A stretch of 64,000 nt of DNA from contig NZ_CP094467.1 of the NCBI RefSeq assembly GCF_023347235.1, forward strand, positions 2,418,001 to 2,482,000, written 5' to 3'. The notes beneath the pieces are model-generated. The model worked only from the letters and a program-made list of their open reading frames with translations, was not told where the DNA came from and made no database searches. The translations under genes were made by a program, and so were the position numbers. This document shows, one piece after another, positions 15,952-28,026 of this stretch (positions within the stretch are counted from its first letter, which is position 1; the number at the start of each line of letters is the position of its first letter). The stretch comes from Faecalibacterium sp. I4-1-79 (GTDB lineage: Bacteria; Bacillota; Clostridia; Oscillospirales; Ruminococcaceae).

Positions 15952-18093
15952 TTACTGCTGCTGGGCGGCCTTTTTGGCTTCCAGTGCCAGAATGGCGTCG
16001 CGGCGGCTCAGGTTGATGCGGCCCTGCTGGTCGATGTCGGTCACCTTGACCACGATGGCATCGCCCACGGCAACCACGTCCTCTACCCGCTCCACGCGCT
16101 TGGTGTCCAGCTTGGAGATATGCACAAGGCCTTCCTTGCCCGGGGCGATCTCCACAAAGGCACCAAAGTTCATCAGGCGGGTCACCTTGCCCTTGTAGAT
16201 GGCACCGATCTCGGGGTCCTCCACAATGGTCTTGATGGTAAAGATGGCGCGCTTTGCGTCCTCCTGATCCACGGCGGAGACGAACACATGGCCGTCCTCC
16301 TGCACGTCGATCTTGCAGTTGCAGGTAGCGCAGATGTCCTGAATGACCTTGCCGCCCTTACCGATCACGTCCTTGATCTTGTCGGTGGGGATCATCATGC
16401 TGAACATCTTGGGTGCCCAGCGGCTCAGCTCTGCACGCGGCTCGGCGATCACGGGCTTGATGATCTCGTCCAGAATATACAGCCGGCCCTTGCGGCACTT
16501 CTCGAAGGCCTCGGCAATGATGTCGTAGGTCAGGCCGTCGATCTTGATGTCCATCTGGATGGCGGTAATGCCCTTGCGGGTGCCGCCAACCTTAAAGTCC
16601 ATATCGCCGTGGAAGTCCTCCACGCCCTGAATGTCCAGCATGGTCATCCAGCGCTCGCCCTCCGTGATCAGGCCGCAGGAGATGCCGGCAACCGGAGCCT
16701 TGATGGGCACGCCTGCGTCCATCAGTGCCAGCGTAGAGCCGCAGATGGAAGCCTGAGAGGTGGAACCGTTAGAGCTGAGCACCTCGGACACGCAGCGGAT
16801 GGTGTAAGGGAACTCCTCCAGAGAGGGCAGCACCGGCACCAGAGCACGCTCAGCCAATGCGCCGTGGCCGATCTCGCGGCGGCCGGGGCTGCGCGGTGCG
16901 CGTGCCTCGCCCACAGAGTACGGCGGGAAGTTATAGTGGTGGATATAGCGCTTGGTCTGCTCGTCGGTCAGGTCATCCATCAACTGGTTGTCCTTGGTGC
17001 CGCCCAGCGTGCAGGTGGTAAGCACCTGCGTCTGGCCGCGGGTGAACATACCGGAGCCGTGCACGCGGGGCAGAATGCCCACCTCAGCGGCCAGCGGGCG
17101 GATCTCGTTGATGCCGCGGCCGTCCACGCGCTTGCCCTCATCCAGCAGCCAGCGGCGCACCACGAACTTCTGCATCTTGTAGCTTACCAGATCCAGATCG
17201 GCAGCGGACAGGTCGGGGTATTCCTCGGCGATCTTGTCCATGATGGGCAGCAGGGCTGCGTCACGCACATTCTTGTCGTCGGTGTCCATAGCGGCCTTGA
17301 AGTCGTCCAGATACTTGTTCTGGATGGCGTGGAACACGTCCATGTCCAGACCCACCACCTGGAAGTCGATTTTCGGCTTGCCGCGCTCGGCCACGATCTT
17401 GTTGATGAACTCGATGATTTTCTTGATCTCAACGTGTGCGGTCTTGATGGCGGTCAGCATAGTGTCCTCGTCCACCTCGTTGGCGCCGGCCTCGATCATC
17501 ACGATCTTGTCCATGGTGGCGGCAACGGTCAGGGCAAGGTCGCTCACCTTGCGCTGCTCCTGGGTGGGGTTCAGCACGATCTCGCCGTCCACCAAGCCCA
17601 CCTGCACGCCGCCGATGGGGCCGTTCCACGGGATATCGGACACGGCGGTCACCAGAGAAGCGCCGATCATACCGGCGATCTCGGGGCTGCAGTCCGGGTC
17701 AAGGCTCATGACGGTCATGGTGATGCACACGTCGTTGCGCATCTCCTTGGGGAACAGCGGGCGCATGGGGCGGTCCACCACGCGGCTGGTCAGGATAGCG
17801 CGCTCGCCGGGGCGGCCCTCACGGCGCATAAAGCTGCCGGGAATGCGGCCTGCGGCGTAGAGCTTTTCCTCGTACTCCACGTTCAGCGGGAAGAAATCCA
17901 CGCCCTCGCGGGGCTTGGGGCTCATGACCACGTTGCACATCACGCAGGTCTCGCCGTAGCGGATCAGTGCGCTGGCATTGGACAGGCCACACATCTTGCC
18001 CATTTCAACCTTGAACGGGCGGCCGGCCAACATGGTTTCGTAGACCTTGAAGTTATCAAAGGTCTCTTTGCGGGAACCAAATTCGATTGCCAT
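15952..18093 (-). CDS. pnp: Polyribonucleotide nucleotidyltransferase (PNPase)
   Basis: A full-length 713-residue 3'-to-5' phosphorolytic exoribonuclease of the RNA degradation machinery. Two RNase PH-like halves are visible, with RPMRPLFPKEMRNDV near residue 95 and FTRGQTQVLTTCTLG near 355. A KH domain (IPTDKIKDVIGKGGKVIQDI) follows, then an S1 domain (GAIYKGKVTRLMNFGAFVEI). AAGGAGG precedes the ATG. It lies downstream of rpsO, the classic bacterial order. Confidence 0.97.
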   Translation of the reverse strand: MAIEFGSRKETFDNFKVYETMLAGRPFKVEMGKMCGLSNASALIRYGETCVMCNVVMSPKPREGVDFFPLNVEYEEKLYAAGRIPGSFMRREGRPGERAILTSRVVDRPMRPLFPKEMRNDVCITMTVMSLDPDCSPEIAGMIGASLVTAVSDIPWNGPIGGVQVGLVDGEIVLNPTQEQRKVSDLALTVAATMDKIVMIEAGANEVDEDTMLTAIKTAHVEIKKIIEFINKIVAERGKPKIDFQVVGLDMDVFHAIQNKYLDDFKAAMDTDDKNVRDAALLPIMDKIAEEYPDLSAADLDLVSYKMQKFVVRRWLLDEGKRVDGRGINEIRPLAAEVGILPRVHGSGMFTRGQTQVLTTCTLGGTKDNQLMDDLTDEQTKRYIHHYNFPPYSVGEARAPRSPGRREIGHGALAERALVPVLPSLEEFPYTIRCVSEVLSSNGSTSQASICGSTLALMDAGVPIKAPVAGISCGLITEGERWMTMLDIQGVEDFHGDMDFKVGGTRKGITAIQMDIKIDGLTYDIIAEAFEKCRKGRLYILDEIIKPVIAEPRAELSRWAPKMFSMMIPTDKIKDVIGKGGKVIQDICATCNCKIDVQEDGHVFVSAVDQEDAKRAIFTIKTIVEDPEIGAIYKGKVTRLMNFGAFVEIAPGKEGLVHISKLDTKRVERVEDVVAVGDAIVVKVTDIDQQGRINLSRRDAILALEAKKAAQQQ

Positions 18094-18264
18094 TGTTTCT
18101 GCCTCCTTGTTTTTCGGATCGTTCTATCCAAAAAGCTGTGGCGCGCGCATTATAGCAATAAATCCAGCGTCCCTGCCCGCAGGCACAGGCGTTCGATTTA
18201 CTGCTGCAATACGCTGCCACCGCTATTTTGTGCGCATGGGATACATGGAGCTATCCATAAAGCA

Positions 18265-18293
18265 AAGGGCAGGTACCTTTGCGGTACCTGCCC
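18265..18293 (-). terminator. Hairpin between rpsO and pnp
   Basis: AGGGCAGGTACC and GGTACCTGCCCT form a perfect stem 11 bases after the rpsO stop. On the minus strand it is followed by TTGCTTTAT, a weak T-tract. It may be a partial terminator or an RNA-processing site controlling pnp. Confidence 0.55.
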
Positions 18294-18303
18294 TCCGTTA
18301 AAA

Positions 18304-18558
18304 TTACTTACGCAGACCCAGAGTTGCGATCAGAGCACGGTAACGCTCGATGTCCTTCTTCTGGAGATAAGCCAGCAGATTGCGGCGACGGCCAACCATC
18401 TTCAGCAGACCGCGGCGGCTGTGGTGATCGTTAGGGTTCTTCTTCAGGTGCTCGTTCAGCTCGTTGATATGAGCGGTCAGCAGAGCGACCTGAACCTCGG
18501 GGGAGCCAGTGTCCTTCTCGGTCAGAGCGACTTTGGCCATAACTTCCTGCTTATTCAT
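18304..18558 (-). CDS. rpsO: 30S ribosomal protein S15
   Basis: An 84-residue protein matching S15 over its full length: [23 protein letters not shown], then [21 protein letters not shown]. It binds 16S rRNA early in assembly of the small subunit. In many bacteria S15 represses its own mRNA; the 110-base leader here would be the place for that. Confidence 0.98.
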   Translation of the reverse strand: MNKQEVMAKVALTEKDTGSPEVQVALLTAHINELNEHLKKNPNDHHSRRGLLKMVGRRRNLLAYLQKKDIERYRALIATLGLRK

Positions 18559-18664
18559 AATACAGTACCTCTTTCAAGTAATTTATCTGCCTATGGCACA
18601 GCGGCGGGAAACGGTTCTCCCAAAAGCGGGCATACTCCCAGCCCCGTACCACGGTAACAGATAC

Positions 18665-18693
18665 AGTATACCAGATTGCCCGGCAGATTGCAA
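18665..18693 (-). promoter_or_regulatory. Promoter of rpsO
   Basis: On the minus strand TTGCAA, 17 bases, TATACT. This is a near-consensus promoter about 100 bases upstream of rpsO, leaving a leader long enough for S15 feedback control. Confidence 0.75.
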
Positions 18694-18714
18694 GAAGATT
18701 TTTGTCCGTAAGCC

Positions 18715-19551
18715 TTAATTTTTTACAATGCCGCCCCAGTACAGCTGCACCTCCGGCAGCTTCTTTTTGCGCAGCAGAAACAGGGTGGGGATCAGGTACA
18801 CCGCCACCGACAGCAGCCGCGAGGCATCGTAGCCGCTTACGCTTTCGGCCACGCTGGTGGTGCCGTACAGCCCGCCGATGAGCATAGAGGCAATGTCCAT
18901 GGTGCTGTGCAGGAACACCGTCACCCACAGATTGCCGGTGCGGAAGTAGATGGCAGCCAGCATCACGCCCAGCGAAGCCGCAAATACGCACTGCATCAGC
19001 ACGCCAAAGGGTTCCGAGCCGAGCAGGTTGCTCAGGTGTGCCGCACCAAACAGCACGCCGGACACAAGACAGGCTTTCCACACCCCGGCGCGGGCGGTGC
19101 CGTAGCGCTCCAGCAGAGTCTGGGCAATGATGCCCCGGAACACCAGCTCCTCGGCCACGCCCACAAGGATCATGTTCAGTATAAAGGTCAGAATGCGGGG
19201 CAGCGGCAGCAACGGCGTGTCCGGACGGCCAAAAGCCAACGTTCCAAAGGCTGTGTACCCGATGAAAAACAGCGGGTACATGCCCACCAGCAGCCCGTTC
19301 AGAAAGCCGCAGCCGCGCCGCCGCAGCAGGTCCAGCCTGCCGGTACGGGCCAGCAACAAAAGCGCCACCGCCAGCCCGACAGCCTCCTGCACAGAGCCAA
19401 ACAGGTAGCCGTCCATGGTGTCAAAGTCCGCCCCTGCCGCTGCCAGCCCGATGGTAGCCAGCAGGCTGAACACGACCATGCTGCCAAGGAACAGCACCTC
19501 GGACAGGATACAATAAAGAATGGGGTGCGCGGTGCGCAGCCGTTTGAGCAT
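18715..19551 (-). CDS. CPBP family intramembrane glutamic endopeptidase (CAAX-like)
   Basis: A 278-residue membrane protein with about eight hydrophobic segments and the family motifs EELVFRGI (about residues 160-167), a histidine in FGAAHLSN, and HSTMD. These form the glutamate/histidine active site of the CPBP (Abi) proteases, which in bacteria process or protect against peptides. The start is ATG 19551 behind GGGAGG; an upstream in-frame extension to 19668 is rejected for lack of a ribosome site. It stands alone, divergent from secA. The substrate is unknown. Confidence 0.88.
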   Translation of the reverse strand: MLKRLRTAHPILYCILSEVLFLGSMVVFSLLATIGLAAAGADFDTMDGYLFGSVQEAVGLAVALLLLARTGRLDLLRRRGCGFLNGLLVGMYPLFFIGYTAFGTLAFGRPDTPLLPLPRILTFILNMILVGVAEELVFRGIIAQTLLERYGTARAGVWKACLVSGVLFGAAHLSNLLGSEPFGVLMQCVFAASLGVMLAAIYFRTGNLWVTVFLHSTMDIASMLIGGLYGTTSVAESVSGYDASRLLSVAVYLIPTLFLLRKKKLPEVQLYWGGIVKN

Positions 19552-19717
19552 AAGTACAGCCCTCCCTATCAATGATAGCCCTATTCTACCACGATTCCCC
19601 CAAAAGCGATAGGGCGAAAATAAAGTGTGCTGCCGGGAGATCAGGGGTCTGTGAACGGCTTGCAGCATCTTTTTACAGAAAGTTCATGTAAAAACGGGCT
19701 AAAATAGCCTTGCAGAT

Positions 19718-19746
19718 TTGACGTGTCTGCTGCTTTGGTGTATCAT
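19718..19746 (+). promoter_or_regulatory. Promoter of secA
   Basis: TTGACG, 17 bases, TATCAT, about 70 bases before the secA start codon. Confidence 0.75.
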
Positions 19747-19816
19747 ATACTTGTATTGTTATGCGCGATTCCGGGCGCATCACAGCCCGATTTTTAAGAT
19801 TTATGAGGTGTGACCT

Positions 19817-22657
<2,841 letters not shown>

Positions 22658-22729
22658 CCGTAAGGCAAAGCCCTCCCTGCCGTGGCCGAGAGGGCTTTCC
22701 TCATAAATTCAGAGGGAGTTGATTTTACA

Positions 22730-23947
22730 ATGATCGCACCGGAAAAACTGTTGGAAGCCGCCAAGGCGCTGGAGCCCCAGCTGCAGGAATGGCGGCGTAC
22801 ACTGCACCGTCACCCGGAGGTGGGCTTCGACCTGCCCCAGACCAAGGCACTGGTCAAAAAGGCGCTGACTGAGATGGGCTACACCCCGCAGGACTGCGGC
22901 AAGTGCGGCGTGGTGGCGCTTGCAGGCGGCAGGCGCCCCGGCAAGGTGATCCTGCTGCGGGGCGACATGGACGCTCTGCCCCTGCAGGAGGAATCCGGCG
23001 AGGAGTTTTCCTCTGAGCTACCCGGCAAGATGCACGGCTGCGGCCACGATATGCACACCGCCATGGTTCTGGGCGCAGCCAAGCTGCTCAAGGAGCACGA
23101 GGACGAGATCGAAGGCACGGTCAAGCTGGAGTTCCAGCCCGCAGAGGAGATCTTTCAGGGCTCGCTGGATATGATCAACAGTGGTCTGCTGGAGAACCCC
23201 AAGGTGGACGCAGCGGTCATGTTCCATGTGCTGGCCGGGATGCCCCTGCCCGCCGGTATGGTGCTGGTGCCGGGCGGCGGCATTACCATGGCCAGCTGCG
23301 AGCAGTACCACATCGTTGTGCACGGCAAGGGCGGCCACGGCTCCATGCCCAACGCCTGCATCGACCCCATCACCGCAGCGGCGCACATCCACATTGCCCT
23401 GCAGGAGATCAACAGCCGCGAGCTGGACCCCGCAGGCTTCGGCGTGTTCACCACCGGCCGGTTCGAGGCCGGCAAGGCCTCCAATGTCATCCCGGATACT
23501 GCTGATATGTGGGGCACCATCCGCACCGTGGACCCGGAGCAGAAGGTCAGTGCCCTTATCCACCAGCGCATGACCGAAATTGCGCAGGGCGTGGCTACCG
23601 CCTACCGCTGCACCGCCGAGGTGGAGTTCAGCGATTACTGCCCTTGCATGGTGGTAGATACCCCGCTGGCAAGCAATGCCCTGACCTATATGACCGAACT
23701 GCTGGGCAAGGGCGCTATGGATATGACCCCGCTCACCGGCGGCAAGCCCGGTGGCGGCAGCGAGGACTTCGCCTTTGTCAGCCACGAGGTACCCACCGTG
23801 AGCATGTTCTTAGCTGCTGGCAACGCCAAGGAGGGCTACACCTACGGTCAGCACCACCCCAAGGTGCGCTTTGACGACAGCATCCTGTACTGCGGCACGG
23901 CAGCCTACACCTATATGGCGCTGCGCTGGCTGGCAGAGCACCAGTAA
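22730..23947 (+). CDS. M20 family amidohydrolase (hippurate hydrolase-like)
   Basis: A 405-residue M20D peptidase/amidohydrolase. Metal ligands appear in GDMDALPLQEE, MHGCGHDMHTAM and EFQPAEE. The dimerisation domain holds GKGGHGSMPN, and SEDFAF lies near the end. Relatives cleave N-acyl amino acids such as hippurate, N-acetyl amino acids or indole-acetyl conjugates. The start is ATG 22730 after GAGGGAG rather than the upstream in-frame ATG at 22682. It lies 70 bases after secA and 37 before glpP; an operon with either is possible but not needed. Confidence 0.9.
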   Translation: MIAPEKLLEAAKALEPQLQEWRRTLHRHPEVGFDLPQTKALVKKALTEMGYTPQDCGKCGVVALAGGRRPGKVILLRGDMDALPLQEESGEEFSSELPGKMHGCGHDMHTAMVLGAAKLLKEHEDEIEGTVKLEFQPAEEIFQGSLDMINSGLLENPKVDAAVMFHVLAGMPLPAGMVLVPGGGITMASCEQYHIVVHGKGGHGSMPNACIDPITAAAHIHIALQEINSRELDPAGFGVFTTGRFEAGKASNVIPDTADMWGTIRTVDPEQKVSALIHQRMTEIAQGVATAYRCTAEVEFSDYCPCMVVDTPLASNALTYMTELLGKGAMDMTPLTGGKPGGGSEDFAFVSHEVPTVSMFLAAGNAKEGYTYGQHHPKVRFDDSILYCGTAAYTYMALRWLAEHQ

Positions 23948-23984
23948 AAAGTTGCCCCACAGAACGCCGGGCAGGAGGAAAAGC

Positions 23985-24551
23985 ATGAAGCAGGAGCTGA
24001 TGGATGCCATTCTGGAAACGCCGGTCATTGCGGCAGTCAAGGACGATGCAGGGCTTTGCAACGCACTGACCAACGAGAATATCCGGGTGGTATTTGTATT
24101 ATATGGAGATATCTGTAATATCTCCTCCATTGTGCGCCGCATCCACGAAGCCGGACGCTTTGCCGTGGTGCATGTAGACCTTATTGCCGGGCTGGCGGGC
24201 AAAGAGGTGGCGGTGGACTTTATCCGCAATACCACCGAGGCCGACGGCATCATCTCCACCCGACAGTCCTTCATCCGCCGCGCCAAGGAGCTGGGTTTGG
24301 CCGCTATCCTGCGGGTATTTCTGCTGGATTCCATCGCGCTGGAAAGTCTGGATAAGATCCCCGCGAACCTGCCGGACTGTCTGGATCTTCTGCCCGGCAC
24401 CATGCCCAAGATCCTGCGCCGCGTCTGCGCCAAGGCCAAGGTGCCGGTGCTGACCGGCGGGCTGATCGCGGACAAGGAGGATGTGTTGGCTGCGCTGGAA
24501 GCCGGAGCTACCGCCATTTCCACCACCAATCAGGCCGTGTGGGATATGTAA
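23985..24551 (+). CDS. glpP: Glycerol-3-phosphate responsive antiterminator GlpP
   Basis: This 188-residue TIM-barrel-like protein matches GlpP. The conserved region VVFVLYGDICNISSIVRRIHEAG binds the ligand, followed by VHVDLIAGL, ADGIISTRQSFIRRAKELG, DLLPGTMPKIL and VLTGGLIADKEDV. In Bacillus, GlpP with glycerol-3-phosphate binds the glpD leader RNA and prevents termination. Here the gene lies immediately before a leader with promoter and terminator and the glycerol-3-phosphate dehydrogenase operon, exactly the expected target. AGGAGG precedes the ATG. Upstream extension to 23871 is rejected. Confidence 0.93.
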   Translation: MKQELMDAILETPVIAAVKDDAGLCNALTNENIRVVFVLYGDICNISSIVRRIHEAGRFAVVHVDLIAGLAGKEVAVDFIRNTTEADGIISTRQSFIRRAKELGLAAILRVFLLDSIALESLDKIPANLPDCLDLLPGTMPKILRRVCAKAKVPVLTGGLIADKEDVLAALEAGATAISTTNQAVWDM

Positions 24552-24615
24552 CCTGCATTCTGCGCAAAAGCGGCAGGTACTTTTTGTAATGGTTTCACAA
24601 AAAGTGCAAAACATC

Positions 24616-24644
24616 TTGCTTTTTTCGCAGGGACAGGGTATCAT
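24616..24644 (+). promoter_or_regulatory. Promoter of the glp dehydrogenase operon
   Basis: TTGCTT, 17 bases, TATCAT, located between glpP and the attenuator. Transcripts would start near 24651 and meet the terminator after about 30 bases. Confidence 0.7.
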
Positions 24645-24679
24645 AAGAGTTAACAAGTGCTGTTTGTTTCAAGAGATAT

Positions 24680-24729
24680 GAGCGAAACGGACAAGGGCAA
24701 TTGCCTTTGTTTCGGTTCGCTCTTTTTTT
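24680..24729 (+). terminator. GlpP-controlled leader terminator (attenuator)
   Basis: A long stem begins GAGCGAA and ends TTCGCTC, with inner AAGGGCAA/TTGCCTTT, followed by TTTTTTT. It lies inside the leader of the glycerol-3-phosphate dehydrogenase operon and about 60 bases before its first start codon. Read-through would depend on GlpP, by analogy with the Bacillus glpD leader. Confidence 0.8.
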
Positions 24730-24792
24730 GTACAAACAACAGATGCCCGGCTCCCGACGGACCAAGGCAGAACGGACAGGAGGAAAAGAACA

Positions 24793-26238
24793 ATGTATGA
24801 TATAGCAATTATCGGCTGTGGTGTCATCGGTGCCGCCGCAGCCTACGCACTGTCGCGCTACGACAACAAGGTGGTCATCCTTGAGGCCGAGAACGATGTG
24901 GCAGACTGCACCACCAAGGCCAACAGCGCTATTCTCCACGCAGGCTACGACCCCGCCCCCGGCACCCGCATGGCACGGCTGAACGTGCGCGGCGTAGCAC
25001 TGGCCAAGGAGATCTGCGCAAAGCTGGATGTCTCCTATAAGCAGTGCGGCTCTCTGGTGCTGGCACTGGACGAAAAGGAGCTGCCCCATCTGCAGCATCT
25101 GTTTGAGAACGGCACTGCAAACGGCGTGCCCGACATGAAGATCCTTTCCAGGGAAGAGACCCTCGCCATGGAGCCAAACCTTTCTGAAAAGGTCTGCGGC
25201 GCACTGTGGGCACCAAGCGCCGCCATCGTAAACCCGTGGGAGTACGCACTGGCCATGACCGAGGTGGCGGTACGCAACGGCGTGGAACTGCGCCGCAACT
25301 GCAAGGTGACCGATGCCAACGCCATTGAGGGCGGCTATCGCCTGACCGTGCCCGGCGGCACGGTGGAGACCCGCTGCGTCATCAACGCTGCCGGTATCTG
25401 GGCAGACAAGGTACACTGCATGGTGGAGCCAGCCAACTTCCACATCATTCCCACCCGTGGCGAGTACTATCTGCTGGACAAGAGCGAGGGCACCCGCGTG
25501 AGCCACGTCATCTTCCAGTGCCCCAACGAGCTGGGCAAGGGCGTGCTGGTAGCACCCACTGTGCACGGCAACCTGATCGTTGGCCCCAACGCAGAGCCGG
25601 TGGAGGGCAACGACACCTCCTGCACCAGCAGCGGTCTGGAATTTGTCAAGGCCACTGCCCAGCGCAGCGTGCCCAGCATCAACTTTGGCGAGTCCATCCG
25701 CAGCTTTGCGGGCGTGCGCGCCAATCTGGACGTGGACGACTTTATCATTGGTGAAGAGCCGGAAGCACCCGGCTGGATCGACTTGGCCGGCATGAAGAGC
25801 CCCGGCCTGTCCGCCGCCCCGGCAGTGGCTGAGGAGGCAGTTGCTATCCTGAAAGAGCGCGGTGTGCTGGGCACTGAAAAGGCTGACTACAAGGATGGCC
25901 GCCGTCACATCCGCTTCAAGGAGCTTTCCGCAGAGGAAAAAGCAGCGCTGGTCAAGGAGCAGCCCGCCTACGGCCGCGTGATCTGCCGCTGCGAGACCAT
26001 TACCGAGGGCGAGATTTTGGCAGCCCTCCACAGCGAGGTGCCCGCCAATACCATCGACGGCGTGAAGCGCCGCGCCGGTGCAGGCATGGGCCGCTGTCAG
26101 GGCGGCTTCTGCGGCCCCCGCGTGCTGGAGCTTATCAGCCGCGAGCTGGGCATAGACCCCTTGGACATCCTGCAGGACAAGAACGGCTCGAACGTTCTGG
26201 TCAGCGAAACGAAGGTAGGAGGAAAGAGCAATGGTTGA
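24793..26238 (+). CDS. glpA: FAD-dependent glycerol-3-phosphate dehydrogenase (GlpA-type)
   Basis: A 481-residue flavoprotein. The N-terminal FAD site is IIGCGVIGAAAAYALSRY, followed by the DAO-fold catalytic domain. The C-terminus is a BFD-like [2Fe-2S] domain with Cys pairs in VICRCETITEGE and GRCQGGFCGP. This domain order is that of anaerobic-type GlpA proteins, which oxidise glycerol-3-phosphate to dihydroxyacetone phosphate. It starts a three-gene unit with an NAD(P)/FAD oxidoreductase and a DUF1667 protein, the usual clostridial set. AGGAGG precedes the ATG. Confidence 0.92.
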   Translation: MYDIAIIGCGVIGAAAAYALSRYDNKVVILEAENDVADCTTKANSAILHAGYDPAPGTRMARLNVRGVALAKEICAKLDVSYKQCGSLVLALDEKELPHLQHLFENGTANGVPDMKILSREETLAMEPNLSEKVCGALWAPSAAIVNPWEYALAMTEVAVRNGVELRRNCKVTDANAIEGGYRLTVPGGTVETRCVINAAGIWADKVHCMVEPANFHIIPTRGEYYLLDKSEGTRVSHVIFQCPNELGKGVLVAPTVHGNLIVGPNAEPVEGNDTSCTSSGLEFVKATAQRSVPSINFGESIRSFAGVRANLDVDDFIIGEEPEAPGWIDLAGMKSPGLSAAPAVAEEAVAILKERGVLGTEKADYKDGRRHIRFKELSAEEKAALVKEQPAYGRVICRCETITEGEILAALHSEVPANTIDGVKRRAGAGMGRCQGGFCGPRVLELISRELGIDPLDILQDKNGSNVLVSETKVGGKSNG

Positions 26239-27484
26239 TCTGGTCATTATCGGCGGCGGCCCTGCGGGCCTTGCTGCTGCCTGCAAGGCATGGGAAAGCG
26301 GTCTGCGCGACATCCTCATTCTGGAGCGCGATAAGGAGCTGGGCGGCATTCTGAACCAGTGCATCCACAATGGCTTTGGTCTGCACCGTTTTGGCGAGCA
26401 GCTCACCGGCCCGGAGTACGCCGGACGCTTTATTGCGATGCTCAAGAACACCGGCGTGAAGGTTCAGCTGGACACCATGGTGCTGGAAGTGACCCCGGAT
26501 AAAAAGGTGCACTGCGTTTCCAAGGAGTACGGCTACCAGATCATCGAGGCCAAGAGCATCGTTCTGGGCATGGGCTGCCGCGAGCGCACCCGCGGTGCCA
26601 TCGGCACCCCGGGCACCCGCCCTGCCGGCGTGTACACCGCCGGTGCAGCACAGCGCTATGTGAACATGGAAGGCTATCTGGTGGGCAAGCGGGTGCTGAT
26701 CCTCGGCAGCGGCGACATCGGCCTGATCATGGCACGCCGCATGACCCTTGAGGGTGCAAAGGTGCTGGCCTGCGTAGAGGTGATGCCCTACTCCGGCGGC
26801 CTGACCCGCAACATCGTGCAGTGCCTGAACGACTTTGACATCCCCCTGTACCTCTCCCACACCATCGTGGATATTCAGGGCAAGAACCGCGTAGAAAAGG
26901 CCATCGTGGCCGAGATCGGCCCCGACCGCAAGCCCATCCCCGGCACCGAGATGGAGTTTGATGTGGACACCATCCTGCTGAGCGTGGGTCTGATCCCCGA
27001 AAACGAGCTGACCAAACAGGCCGGTATCGAGATGGACCTCCGTACCAAGGGTGCCATCGTGTACGAAAACATGGAGACCAGCATTCCCGGCGTGTTTGCC
27101 TGCGGCAACGTGGTGCAGGTGCACGATCTGGTGGACTTTGTTTCCGGCGAGAGCGAGCTGGCCGGTGCGGCCGCTGCCAACTACGTCCAGAACGGCCCCG
27201 TGGCCGAGGGGCGTGTGCTGACCGTGAAGCCCGGCGCAGACCTTGGCTACACCCTGCCGCAGCGCATCCGTCTGGAAGGCGTGGAAAAGAGCACCAATGT
27301 TTCCTTCCGCGTCCGCCGCATCTGCGGCAAGAGCACCATCCTTGTTAAGAGCGGTGACACGGTGATCGCACGCTTCAAGCGCGACCGCCTTGCTCCCGGC
27401 GAGATGGAGCACATTGCCCTGCCCAGAGTGCTGCTGGACAGAGCTCCCGTGGACGAAGTGACCATTGAGATCGAGGAGGCATGA
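26231..27484 (+). CDS. FAD/NAD(P)-dependent oxidoreductase of the glp complex (GlpB-like)
   Basis: A 417-residue pyridine nucleotide-disulfide oxidoreductase-like protein with two dinucleotide folds: IIGGGPAGLAAACKAW at the N-terminus and LILGSGDIGLIMARR near residue 155. VFACGNVVQVHDLVD forms the closing FAD motif. It overlaps the preceding gene by 8 bases and the next by 4, so the three are translationally coupled. It probably passes electrons from the GlpA flavin to NAD(P) or to a ferredoxin-like acceptor; that direction is inferred. Confidence 0.88.
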   Translation: MVDLVIIGGGPAGLAAACKAWESGLRDILILERDKELGGILNQCIHNGFGLHRFGEQLTGPEYAGRFIAMLKNTGVKVQLDTMVLEVTPDKKVHCVSKEYGYQIIEAKSIVLGMGCRERTRGAIGTPGTRPAGVYTAGAAQRYVNMEGYLVGKRVLILGSGDIGLIMARRMTLEGAKVLACVEVMPYSGGLTRNIVQCLNDFDIPLYLSHTIVDIQGKNRVEKAIVAEIGPDRKPIPGTEMEFDVDTILLSVGLIPENELTKQAGIEMDLRTKGAIVYENMETSIPGVFACGNVVQVHDLVDFVSGESELAGAAAANYVQNGPVAEGRVLTVKPGADLGYTLPQRIRLEGVEKSTNVSFRVRRICGKSTILVKSGDTVIARFKRDRLAPGEMEHIALPRVLLDRAPVDEVTIEIEEA

Positions 27485-27837
27485 GCGATATGAAAGAAGT
27501 AATTTGCACCTGCTGCCCTCAGGGCTGCCATCTGCAGGTAGATGAAGCCAACGACTACAAGGTGACCGGCAATGGCTGCCCCAACGGCATCGCCTACGGC
27601 AAGGAAGAGCTGACCCACCCCACCCGCATCATCACCAGCACCGTGCGCGCCGAGGGCTGCCTGCACTCCCGCTGCCCGGTCAAGACCTCCAAGCCCGTGC
27701 CCAAGGGACAGATGGCCGAGGTAGTCGCCGCGCTGGACAGCGTGGTGCTGCATGCTCCCATCCATGTGGGTGATGTGGTGCTGACCGACGTCTGCGGCAC
27801 CGGGGCTGACATTGTGACCTGCCGCGATATGGCATAA
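27481..27837 (+). CDS. DUF1667 cysteine-rich protein of the glp complex
   Basis: A 118-residue protein of the DUF1667 family with seven cysteines in CTCCPQGCHL, GNGCPNG and CLHSRCPVK, probably binding an iron-sulfur cluster or other metal. It ends the glp operon and overlaps the previous gene (ATGA). Members of this family regularly accompany the two flavoproteins upstream, which suggests a third, small electron-transfer subunit. No experimental role is known to me. Confidence 0.88.
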   Translation: MSDMKEVICTCCPQGCHLQVDEANDYKVTGNGCPNGIAYGKEELTHPTRIITSTVRAEGCLHSRCPVKTSKPVPKGQMAEVVAALDSVVLHAPIHVGDVVLTDVCGTGADIVTCRDMA

Positions 27838-27897
27838 ACTCCCCCCTTTACTCCGAAAGCATTTTTCAACCTTCCTTCCTATACACAACACCATAAA

Positions 27898-27936
27898 CAA
27901 AGCAGCCGCTGCACCTTGCCGTGCAGCGGCTGCTTT
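27898..27936. terminator. Bidirectional terminator between the glp operon and the PTS gene
   Basis: AAAGCAGCCGCTGCA and TGCAGCGGCTGCTTT form a strong stem between two convergent genes, with short T-runs on both sides. Confidence 0.8.
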
Positions 27937-27964
27937 GCGTGTAGGGAAATCCCCCTGTGTAAAC

Positions 27965-27990
27965 ACGATTTGGAATAGCCTCCGCTGAAG
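27965..27990 (+). repeat. Family B repeat end, copy B2 (partial)
   Basis: ACGATTTGGAATAGCCTCCGC matches the first part of the family B repeat; the rest is missing. It lies 37 bases past the stop of the convergent PTS gene and is inverted relative to B3 on the gene's other side. Confidence 0.6.
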
Positions 27991-28026
27991 CCTTCACCCG
28001 GCTGTTGAACACTCTGCCGAAACTGC

